Assembly: GCF_026914185.1 (NCBI RefSeq)
Contig: NC_070572.1
Location: forward strand, 3,906,001-3,970,000
Source: Puccinia triticina
Lineage: Eukaryota; Basidiomycota; Pucciniomycetes; Pucciniales; Pucciniaceae
Reading direction: 5' to 3'
Length of the DNA stretch: 64,000 nt
Shown one piece after another: positions 1 to 10,027 of this stretch (positions are counted from its first letter, which is position 1; every line of letters begins with the position of its first letter). The notes below the pieces were generated by a model, which did not search any database, had not been told where the DNA came from, and saw only the letters and a program-made list of their open reading frames with translations. Position numbers and translations under genes: made by a program.

Positions 1-229
1 AGCAAGTTTTTTTTGCAGTGCGCGTGGTGTAGTGAAGTTCGGGGGTCTGTAGATCTCGACGGCAACTGTATCCTGCAAAAATATAAGATTCGGGTCCTTC
101 GTGCGCGACAGGGCCCGCACCGCCGCACGGGCGGCTGCCAAATTCGAAACTCGCCCCGCTCAGTGCATGCAATATCATCATCAGAGCTTTTCTCTCTTCC
201 GTTCAATACAATCGTCCGATTGAACTGGA

Positions 230-818
230 ATGGTCAGTCCCAAGCTTATTCTCCTCCTGAACCTGAACATAAGCTGACATCCACCTTCGATGTATCTCCG
301 ACATACAGTCCCTACCACGCATCGTTTCCCAAGTTGTCATACTCGGTTCGCAGATTCTGGGAAAAGCATTTGTTGAAGCATACAGACAGGCAGCACGAAG
401 TCAGTGATATGCTTTCAACCTCTTGAAAAAAAAAAAAAACAGATTGCTTACGCTGAGGCTATGGTTGGCGGTCGAATACTTAGATGCTCGTTCTGGAACT
501 TCACATGCCGCAAGTGGTGGCGAACGGGGAGGGGCGAATTTGGGCACCATGGCTGGAGATGGCTCGGTGATTACTCGGAAACATAAGATGACCGTTGACG
601 AAGCATGCCAGATTTTGAACATCAAGAATGTACCGTTCTCCGAGGGCCCCAGCCAACCCGTAGTTTCCGAAGAACTGGCCAACATGCTCAAAGCATATGA
701 ACGAATGTACCAAACAAACGAGAAGACAAGCAAATATCTGTTGAGCAAGGTCGTTAGGGCAAAGGACCGGATCTCCGCTGAAGTCGAATTGTCTCAAACT
801 CCAAAACCTCAACCTTGA
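230..818 (+). CDS. PAM16: PAM16/TIM16, mitochondrial presequence translocase motor subunit
   Basis: Pam16 is a J-like protein on the matrix side of the TIM23 complex; it pairs with Pam18 and restrains stimulation of mtHsp70 during import. Three exons are proposed: 230-232, 309-399 and 484-818, joined across GT-AG introns of 76 and 84 nt. They sum to 429 nt (142 aa), the usual family length. The first exon is only the ATG. Residues 2-31 match the Pam16 N-terminus (SQVVILGSQILGKAF, then EAYRQAA), and residues about 66-126 form the J-like domain (KMTVDEACQILNI ... KYLLSKVVRAKDRI). The HPD triad of true J proteins is absent, as expected. A CTGAC branch-point candidate lies in intron 1. The call is firm; the single-codon first exon is inferred from the GT after ATG and from phase. 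Confidence 0.9.
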
Positions 819-3264
819 CAGGCCTAACCAGCAATGGATAACTTTAATACCATATGATATCTGGCCATCTTCGGTGTCGCATACATTTTCGTTACTATCT
901 TCCGGCGCGGTATCGTTACTTCCTTTCTTTTCTAGTCACATGTACCGTAACTACATAGATCTTTTTTTTCTCCAAACATCAGATCAAGTAACGTGCTCCA
1001 CCCTTGATGTCTATGTTTGGCTTAACGGGAGAAAAAAGTTGTCATCCATCCCAACTTATCAGTGAAATTGTCCCCTGCCCAACCCATTTGAGCTAATTGT
1101 ACTCTACCGGCCCACTGGAATCCACCCAGGGTCCCCAAATCAACGGCTACACAACTCTTCAGTCTCCGAACCCGCGCTCTCGAGTCTAGATCTGTGTCCT
1201 CAGTAGCTTTGCTAACTACTCGCAAACATGGTCACGTGGTCGTCTGTTTTCCGTGTTGAGATGAGACCCGACAAACTGGGGCTCAAGAAAGCCCAGTGGT
1301 ATGTTTGAGCAATCCAACCACGCGGACCAGTGCAAGCGGAAGCGGCAAGCCCCAGAGGGCGTACCAATTACTCTCAGCACTTCAAAAGACCATTATGGCA
1401 ATACCACTAGATCACCATATCTCAAGGTTTTGCTTGTTGGTTTATGTTGATCCAGTTTTTCTCTCGTGGAGAGTTCACTTGACGTCACTCGCGGGTCATT
1501 GAACTAGATATAAGAAGTCATGGTCGGAGACAGTCAACTCTCGGCCACTGCTAGCAAACTCCCTGCTTATTTTTTCCCACTCTTACCACTCTTTTTGTCG
1601 GTTAAATGAAAGAAAACTCACAGTCAAAAGTATGAATTCAGCCTAATTTCTACGATGCTCTGGATCCAAAAATATTTAGAGCGTCATGTCTAATCCGGAC
1701 TAGAAAAGTGGCTCCATCAGGATGCAACAAGATGGACTTACCAACTGGGCGCATTGTACTTCTGGCCTACAAGTCTGGGCTCTAATCGACGCTATGGCAG
1801 GTTAAGCAAGTGAGAAACCGCACTAATGCATGTAGACTCAGAGTATGAGTACATAAGCCAACAATCTTGTAATCTTCAAGTGGCATTTGTGTTTATTTAA
1901 ATAAATACTTGGACCCATTCCTCTCCAAGAGCTTGTTGTTCTCATATTCATGTTGTACACACACACGTAAGAGCAAAGAATGTTAAGGTTTACAACTGAT
2001 ACATCATGTTCTGAAACATGAGTGTATCAAGGATTGGAACAAACACGGCTTTGAAGAGATTCCGCCTGCATGTCTACGCAAGGTACCGTTGATCTGATGT
2101 ATCTCAGCTGGTTTAGACTGATCACTAGATCTAAGCCAGGTGGGCACCATTTCTCTGCTTTTCCAGGGTTTTCCCTGTCTCATCATATACAGAGACGCGT
2201 GGCTTTGGCTCGTGGCCGGCACGCGTTGCCCGGAAGGTCTCTTGAACTACAATTCTTTCCCCATGGGAGAGTCGAGGAGTTGTACAGCCCCTGTACATAT
2301 TTATTTACAAATTGTGGACTGAAGAACTGCAAAATATTGTTCATATTCTGGCCAAACGCGTCGTCGTTGTACCCAGAGCGCGTCGTCTGCAGTCAGCCGG
2401 ACGCTTTCTTCCCTCATCCGCTCTGACCGTGTTCGTCCAGCCTGTCCGCCGAATCCGCTCCCGAGGTGCTGCTGACAATCCCTCCGTCTCCAGCCCGGCT
2501 GACCGTTGCTACCCCCAGGAAAGCTCCGCGCTTGAGCCAGGCTCGCTGCGATTGTCAGCTTCTCCTGTCGCGAGTAGACTGTCGATTTTCCTCGGCCGGT
2601 GTGCGCGACTGACTCGCTGCCCGTACACGTTGTCGTCGACGATGGCTGGCAACAACTCTCCTTCGTGAATGACTAGATGTTTTCGATCGGCCTTGCATGT
2701 CCATAGATAGACCCATAGATCCTTCGAACCTCACCTCCCCTGCCACTCACATTGACGATAACGACCAGGCTTGTAGAAGCTGCCCACGATCCTCCACGCT
2801 GCTGCCTCAGACACGAACTGCTCACGACTTGTTCACAAACTCACAATCTTCTTTCTCCCCAACAAAACACACCCACCAATCCTCCTGGGCCGCTTTCTTG
2901 TGTTTCTTTTCTTCTTCTCTTTCTTCTTCAGCCCAGGCTTCCTCCACCTGCATCCATCTCGTATCCGTTCAGCGACCGAACACATTGACCGTTTCTCGTA
3001 AAATAATACCCGATCTGAACCGCTTGGGTCTTACTGTGAGTCTGATATTTCACCGTGCGTGTTTTCCTTGGGCTGTGTTGACAACTGTCCCTCGGCAGAT
3101 ATCTTACCAGTTAAGCTCTTGCGGCTTCATCGAGTGGTTCTCAAGACCGTCACTCGTACAGCGGGCCTTGAGCACAACCATACCCTGGATCAAGAGTGCC
3201 GTGCGCTGAATCTAGGAAACTTACGAGACGTCCAGGAGGAAAACATTGCGTCTGCCAGAAGGTC
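819..3264. other. Intergenic region, 2.4 kb, no gene recognised
   Basis: From 819 to about 2400 only short frames without coding character occur on either strand. From about 2400 the sequence becomes C/T-rich, with TCTTCTTCT-like tracts at 2850-2945, which is typical of a fungal promoter and 5' leader. This part probably drives the membrane-protein gene starting at 3265. Introns in that leader cannot be excluded. Confidence 0.5.
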
Positions 3265-6200
3265 ATGGCCCAACCCTTACCGGATTGGCTCAAGCCAGTC
3301 ACCCTCCGATATCAAGACTCCGATCAACTCACCACGGGCCTAGTAGAATTACCGATCACCTACAGCGGGCCGTCGATCCCGCTGGCATGGCCCTACACCT
3401 CGGTTGCCGACAGCCCTCTCACTGCCTCCCCCGCGGCTACCTCGGTGCCCCAGGTGGTTAAATTTCTTGATGGGAGCGGGCCCTTCACAGTCCTTGGCGA
3501 TGTGATTCTCACTGCCCCGATCCCGGCACAAACTGCCTCGGCGGTAATCAGCTCAGCGCCATCGCCTGCCGCAACTAATGTCCCTGCCGCCCCGATCCCA
3601 TCAGTAATTCTTGTCACCACTGTTGTCGTCGCTCCACCGAACCCCAACACCACCACTACCCAGACCTCGCCCGGCAACTCAAACAGTCCAGCGTATAATC
3701 CGCTTGCGCTGGGCTTCGTCTTGTTGCTTGCCATTCTCATCATCCTCATCTTAGCCGCAACCATCATCCTCCTCAGACGCCAACGGAGACGTCGAAAACA
3801 TGTGGGTATCGTTGACAGGTACGACGCTACTCCGCAAGAAATCCACTATGAGTTCAACTCCCGTCTCTATCCCCAGCACCATCATGGCAGTCAAACCCAG
3901 GCTCATTATTTACGCCACTCTCATGAGCACGACACGCCTGTCGTAACTCGTGAACATGAGCACGCCTGCCTGGATGCTGACAGGAAGGAAAAGGAGATGC
4001 CAGCCTTGCAAACCGAGTTTCTCCTTACTCCTCAACGCCAGCCTGCCCCGGCTGGTAGCAAGTGGACGCGATGGAAGAAGTTGGTCCCAAAGATTTTCGC
4101 AGGGAAGAATCATCACCCAGCCCATCCTGAATACACCCAGCCCCTGCCAAAAACCACTCCGATCTATGTCAACCCGTATCACGACCCTTCCGTGAATACT
4201 GGCACCGGGGAACGTGTATCCAGATGGCGCATGGCTTGCGACTCGCTCTCCTCCTCCGCTCTCAGACTTCCTTCAACTATCACGAGCTACAGGAACGAGC
4301 TCCCTGTGAAGAAGGACCTGTTTGAGCAAGAAACCCCAGTCAAGGACCAAGGGCCTCCCAATGATCCCAAATCAGCCATCTCCGCAATCCAGCGCGGTGA
4401 AGCCAAGCTCGTCTTCAGCTACAACCAATCATCGACCGTGTCCGGACCGGCTGGCAAGCCGCAAAGCCGAGCCTACCACGCCTTGAAGGAGTCGCCCCCG
4501 GCGAGCCCCCTCAAGGCCAAGTCGATGGAAGCCGTCTACTCATTGCTTGAGCTCACTAGCCCCCGTCACGCGGGGACTAAGCCGGCAGCACTCAAGCAGA
4601 AGAAGTCGATCATCCCCCCCGGCTTATTCAAATCGCAGGGCCACCCATCTCGCTCGTTCGGGACTCGGACGAAGTCTAGTCGGGGGAGCGGCAAAGGGAG
4701 CAACCAGAAAAGATATTCCGATGCCTCTCCACCCCTGCTGGTCGCCGAATGTGAGGATGAAGGATCGGCTAGCGAGGTGACTGATCCAGGGGATTCTCCC
4801 CTAGATTTCATCACTATCCCCTTGCGCAGCCCACCCAGATGTCGGAGAGGCACGCCTTCATCCTCAGCGGCTATCACCGGCATAGATAACTCAATCGACT
4901 CCATCGGCTGCCCGCGTTCGTTACCTCCCTCAAGCCCAAGTGTTCCCTTACCGTCCTCGGCCAAGAGAGTCAGGCCCAAGAAAAACAGTCTCCCCGCGTT
5001 CCCTCAGCCTCCCATCCTGAGCCAAATGAGCACCACTCACTCTGCCGACGATCTCGCTCCAGTCCTCAGACGAGTGCCTTGCTCAAGTAGCCCGGCTCTC
5101 TTACCCTCGCTCCCGATCACCCGACCACTCGTTCCAAAGAAACGAAACGATAGTTCGCCCTCGAAAAGTCCCAGTCATCCTCGATCTCGCATGAATAGTC
5201 ACAGTCCTATCATTGGATCTAGCTTGGATGCCGACTCAGGCCACGAAGTGCACAGGTATGATAGAACAGGCGCCTCGAAAGATGGGGTGATGCCATCTTC
5301 GTCATCGAATGAGTGCCCGGATTATCCTCAGGACCCTTCCGTGTTCACCTCTGACGTCGTCCCGCTCTCCAATCCTGGGGGGCCTAATCCGACAAAGACT
5401 GGCAGTCAGGAGACTCACAATTCTTCTGCAACCGAGGAAGACATCGTCTTTCATGGTTACGTCGGCTCAGGCTCGATTGGCAATACGGGTGGAGTGAGTG
5501 AACTGGGGATTCTAGAGACCAGTAGTGCGTATGATTCTGATTATCTCAAGGGGTCCATTGTGGGGAGAAGGCTTACCTGTCATTTTCTTTGGAACTTCTT
5601 AATTATCAGTGCATGCAGCAGACCAGTCACTGGGCCCGGAAATCGAAACAGACGGCGGATTCCCTAGATCAGTCCATCAATACTCGGCGGGGAAATCGCG
5701 CGAGGAGTCGATGCAACTGATTGATGGCGACGAGTTTTCGTACACATCGGCCGATCTGTTCTATGTGAAGCCGCAGGCTGGACACCCTTCGGGCAGTCGA
5801 TGGGATGACCGAAGCCACGATCCCAGGTACGACTACTACATATCCACTTCTTTTTTCTGATTGGGGATCACTAACTCTCCTTGGGTCTTGCCTCCTCAAA
5901 TTTAAAGCCCCCCGAAATATCAGCCTTTGAAAGCCCACCCTTCTACCTCCAAGTCCTATCTGAAAGACATCACTGAAGAATCGAGCAGCAGGATTTCGTA
6001 CGGGAACGAGAGGCGGCTAGGAGTTGTATCCAAGAATTGTAAGAACTGATCATTTTTTGCTACAGCCGCTAAGAATCTCCGAAAACCTAATGTTGCATAT
6101 TTGTTTATCCAAAAAAAAAAAACCCTGCCTAGTCACCGAGAGTGATCGACGCAACGAACGAGTGAACGAGCTCCGAAACAGCCATAGATCACAGCTGTCA

Positions 6201-6966
6201 GCTCGAGTCCCTTCAAGCATTTATTCGACCGATCCCGGCGAGATCGCCCGGCGGGCCAGTCGTAGAAGCGTATCGAGCTCAGTTCTCGGAAGTATTTTCT
6301 CGCTCGGAAAGGGTCGTCGATGTGTTTCTTACCCCGCTGGACTCCTCAAGTCAGTTATCTCTCTCTCTCTCTCGGACAGTGGACCCCTTCATATGAATGC
6401 TTTCAAGATGCGAGAATGACTCATGATCTGTGGAACGATAGTGATGGAGAGTCGGGCAGGAACATCGATATCGAGCCGATCTTGAACGACGCCCGATCCC
6501 CACTCCAGCGGATCGCGGAGAAGGGCCGCCACCCTGCGGGCTCGAGCGAGGACGCCGCGGCGGGGGAAGCCGATGAAGCCGAGCACGGGAGGGTGTATAG
6601 GAAGCGGTCTTCGGGGGAGGACGAGCGCTCGGAAGGGGAAGACGACGAGGAGGCCGACGAGAGCTGCAGGCTGCTGTTCGCCCGCCCCGCGCTGAGCTCC
6701 CGGTGTTCCAGAGCTACCCTTGGACAGTATGCCAACCCCCTTTTCTCCCTCGCGTTGGCCATTGGGTCCTTGTGCTGATGTCCACACCCCTTGCGTCTCC
6801 GCTCTTCCCCTTCCCCCTCTCCAAAAGACGCTTGGTTTCGATCAGAACAACCGAGCAGGCGCCGGACACCAGCAGCTATCATGCCCCCGTTCACAATTCC
6901 TCGGCCGTCCTAAGTGACCAAGCCAACCGATCTCACGGAAGCTCCACCAACCATTCTTTGCTGTAG
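3265..6966 (+). CDS. Single-pass membrane protein with long Ser/Pro-rich tail, function unknown
   Basis: ATG 3265 is the first methionine of a long open frame. Residues 1-145 are rich in Ala, Pro, Ser and Thr and probably extracellular. A transmembrane helix follows at about residues 147-171 (LGFVLLLAILIILILAATII), then the stop-transfer stretch RRQRRRRKH and a very long Ser/Pro/Arg-rich, low-complexity cytoplasmic tail. No signal peptide is evident. Proposed exons are 3265-5559, 5627-5826, 5908-6038, 6133-6349, 6415-6726 and 6828-6966, which keep phase throughout (about 1,097 aa). The first junction could instead be 5578/5619, and the acceptor at 6414 is weak. The layout resembles fungal single-pass cell-surface sensor or SKG6-type proteins, but no catalytic or sensor domain was recognised. 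Confidence 0.65.
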
Positions 6967-7634
6967 TCTTTGTTGTGCATACATCTTGTTACTCTAGCCT
7001 GAAGTCCAAACTTTCTTCTTTTTGCTCATCTTTTCATTCTTGTGTCGCCCCATGTCCCGATCCCCCACACGCCCCATTTTCCGGCCCCCGCCTTGTTGTT
7101 TCCCGCATCCCACATGTGAATCGAAAGTAATATTTATTAGCAGTTGGGTCAACCAACCACGGTACTCGTGTCTCCATTGATCATAGAAGTCTTTTGCATC
7201 TCTGAAAGAAAAGAAAAAAATACATATTGAAACGGATTGCAAGAAAGCAGAAAGGAAGATGCTGAAGCCGTTGGCATATGGCAGGGAGACCTGTGGAGAG
7301 AAGCCAGGGGCAGAGCAATAAGTGCAGACACTTCTCCCAGCCCAAAAGCGCCCCAACTCAACGAGTGGTATGTTCCGGAGAGTGGGTTTGAGTTATGAGG
7401 CTTGGACCACGCAGCGGTTGAAGAAGACTGACACCAAGCTTCGCTGTTGATTTCAATCTATCTCTATGTGACGTTATATATGTGTATTTATGTGAGCCCC
7501 CGACGCGGCCCTCTTCTATGAAAATAAATACAAACCAAAGAAACGGAGTTTTTTTTCTTCAGGATCAAGAAACCAGCATGTATAGGCAACTTTTTTTTCC
7601 CCCGCGCACTCTCTCACAAGATCGACCACACATT
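6967..7634. other. Convergent 3' intergenic region
   Basis: This 0.67-kb interval separates two convergent genes. It is AT-richer than the flanking coding DNA and should hold both 3' UTRs. No gene was recognised. Confidence 0.5.
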
Positions 7635-9697
7635 TCAGAGCAGGAGTGATTGGAGCGTAGCCTCGGCTTCGATGACCTACACAAAAACGGACCGAGTCAG
7701 AGAGAAGGCGGCGAGAAGAAGGGAGGGGGGAGGGGAGCTCAACTTGGATAGCCTGGTGCAGCTCGAGATGTCTCCTGGCGGCCTGGAGCCAATCCCTGGC
7801 CAAGACCTTCGGCCAGCCGTCGAGGGAGTTGAGGAGTCTGGCGGCCTGGTCGAGGTCTTTGCGGTCGAGGAGGGAGTTGACCTGGGTGAGGACCGAGATC
7901 GGGTCCTGCGAGGTGGGGGAGGAGTGGTCGGGGACGAGGTGGGTGAAGAAGAGACGGCTGAGGATGTGCGAGGTGATGTATGAGAGCAGGCCGCCCTGGA
8001 CGGGCAACAGACTCGCGGACTGGATCCTGGGGAAGACCGAGCTCTTGAACCAGAGGGTGAGGCCGGCCAGGCTCTCTACGCCGGCATCGATGGCTTGGGC
8101 GGGCATGCTCTCGAGCGCGACGGCGATCACGTCCGGCGGGGTCTTCTGGTCGTCGTTGTCGGCGGCGGTGGCGGTGGCGGTGGCGGTGGCGGTCTTGGCG
8201 GCGCGCTGGCAGATGCGCTGGAGGGCGCGGGCCTCGTGGTCCAGGGGGACCTTGGCGTGGTTCTCGAAGGCCGCGGCGGAGATGGCCCGGACGGCGTTCC
8301 AGAGCTGGTTGATGCGCAGATGGTCCTCGAGATAGTCCTCGTTGTCGAGCGTGAGTCTGCCGAGCTGCTTCATGCACCCCTCGAGCTCGGCCAGCTTGCC
8401 CCACCTCCCCTCGCGCTCGAGCTCGACCTGGCTCTTGATCTCGCGCATCCAGCGCCGCTGCATCTCGAGTCCCTGGGCGATCACCTCGTGCTCGAGCCGT
8501 TCGTTGATGAGAGCCTGTTGGCTCTCGAGCTCCATGGCCAGCTTGGCCTCGAAGGCCTTGGCGAGCGTCGCGCGCTCCTGGTCGAAGGTCTGCTTCCAGC
8601 TCTCCTCCTGCTGGTCGAGGCGCTGGTGGAGCTCGCGCTCGGCGTCGAGGAGGATCTTGCCGTACTCCCTGGCCTGCGCCTCGAGCTGGCTCTGCAGCTG
8701 GGCCTGCTTCTCGGCCTTGATGGCCTCCAGCCTGCCCGCCAGATGCTTGAGGTCCTCCGAGGCGGCCGAGAGCACCCGGGGGGCGTCCTTCCCGCTCGGG
8801 TCTTTTCCCCGGACGAGCACGTCGGGATGGTCGCGCAGGAAGCCGGCCAGACTGTCGATGGACGAGGCCAGTTGGCCGAGGATCGGCTCTGAGCTCGAGA
8901 GCTTCTTGACGGTCGGCGCAAGCAGCGGCAAGGCTGGCGGGGGCGGGAGTGGCTCGGTGGATGGGTCGCGTGGGCGTGGGGCTGCGCCGAGATATCCCGG
9001 GGGCGGTTCATGTCCGATCGGGATTTCTCGGTTGTAGGTGGGCAGGCCGGGGGCTATGGGGACCTGGTCGCTGATCGGTATGCTGGCGGTGGTGGTGGTG
9101 GTGGTGGTGGTGGTGGTTTTGGGTGGGACAGGGCTGGGGGTGGGTAGGTTTTGGTTGGCCGGTTGGACGGCGGCCTCGGTTTTCGGTGTGATTTTCTCTG
9201 TGACGGGGGGTTGATCGGTGGTGGTGATGCCGGTGGCCGCCTTGATTTTGGTGATGGATTGGTCGGCGAGGTGGATGGTCCGCTTGGAGAGGTCGGCGAG
9301 CTGTTCGAGGTTTGACTCCTCGCAGAGGTTGAGCAGTGTTTCGCCGAGGGGTACTTGGTCCATGAAGAAGTCTCTGAACTTGTCGTTCTGGAATGATGCA
9401 TAGATGCCTGTGTGGGGGGCGCGTGAGTGTGTGTGTGGGTGTGTGGGTGTGTGGGTGTGTGGGTGGATGACTGACCAGCGCCGTAGATGGCTCCGCCGAG
9501 GAGGGTTGTGGGCAGGACGAGTGTTCGGATGAGGCCCTTCTTCTTGGGGGGCTGGGCTGCAGCTGTGGCGTAGTTGAGCTGTCGGATGGGGGTTGGTTAG
9601 TTAGTTTGTTTGTTTCTGTTTCTGTTTCTGGTGGTATGTGGTTGTTTGTGGTACTGACTCTGTGTGTTGTTCGCAGGCGGCGGCTGAGTCTGAGCAT
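7635..9697 (-). CDS. MIC60: MIC60/mitofilin, core subunit of the MICOS complex
   Basis: Mic60 anchors crista junctions in the mitochondrial inner membrane and contacts outer-membrane complexes. Four exons on the minus strand, 9697-9659, 9578-9476, 9407-7744 and 7676-7635, sum to 1,848 nt (615 aa) with phase agreement at all three introns (80, 68 and 67 nt). The N-terminus is a basic presequence (MLRLSRRLRTTHR) followed by a hydrophobic segment at about residues 33-53 and the family motif FRDFFMDQVPLGE. A Pro/Thr-rich linker leads to a Glu/Gln-rich coiled coil (about 265-370). The C-terminal mitofilin domain contains RKDLDQAARLLNSL and LARDWLQAARRHLE, ending in VIEAEATLQSLLL across the last intron. 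Two simple repeats lengthen the linkers. It diverges from the downstream transferase gene. Confidence 0.92.
8160..8200 (-). repeat. GGTGGC hexanucleotide repeat inside MIC60
   Basis: An in-frame (GGTGGC)n tract encodes an alternating Ala-Thr stretch between the coiled coil and the mitofilin domain. Hexamer slippage preserves frame, so length polymorphism is likely. Confidence 0.8.
9088..9116 (-). repeat. Trinucleotide repeat encoding poly-Thr in MIC60
   Basis: A GGT run on the plus strand (ACC on the coding strand) encodes about ten consecutive Thr residues in the Pro/Thr-rich linker after the transmembrane segment. Confidence 0.85.
9425..9470. repeat. GT-rich microsatellite in MIC60 intron 2
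   Basis: Repeated GTGTGTGG-type units make up much of the 68-nt intron 9408-9475. Confidence 0.75.
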
Positions 9698-9797
9698 GGT
9701 GGCTGTCGGTTGCAGGTGGCCGCTCTTTCTCTTCGGTTGGGTTGGGTGGTGTCATAAGCCTGGCACCCGGGGGTTTAGCCGGGGGGTCGGCCTCCTC

Positions 9798-9911
9798 CCG
9801 GGTGGTGTGCCCCGGGTGGTGTGCCCCGGGTGGTGTGCCCCGGGTGGTGTGCCCCGGGTGGTGTGCCCCGGGTGGTGTGCCCCGGGTGGTGTGCCCCGGG
9901 TGGTGTGCCTC
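9798..9911. repeat. 14-bp minisatellite in the divergent MIC60/transferase promoter
   Basis: About eight near-perfect tandem copies of a 14-bp unit (CCCCGGGTGGTGTG) lie between the two divergent start codons (9697 and 10028). Because 14 is not a multiple of 3, open frames run through the array on both strands, but those frames are probably not protein. CCCGGG is palindromic, so the array could affect both promoters. Confidence 0.9.
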
Positions 9912-10027
9912 GGGGGAGTGAGGTCATCGCCCCTCTTCGAGCAAAAATAATCATCATCATATGCTACTTTCTTCATCCGCAACTTCCTAAAACATCCCTC
10001 CCTCGACGACTGCAGCAGACCCACGCC

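Noticed and set aside
8095..9037. Plus-strand frames opposite MIC60
   Set aside because: Antisense shadows; the minus strand carries a full, spliced MIC60.
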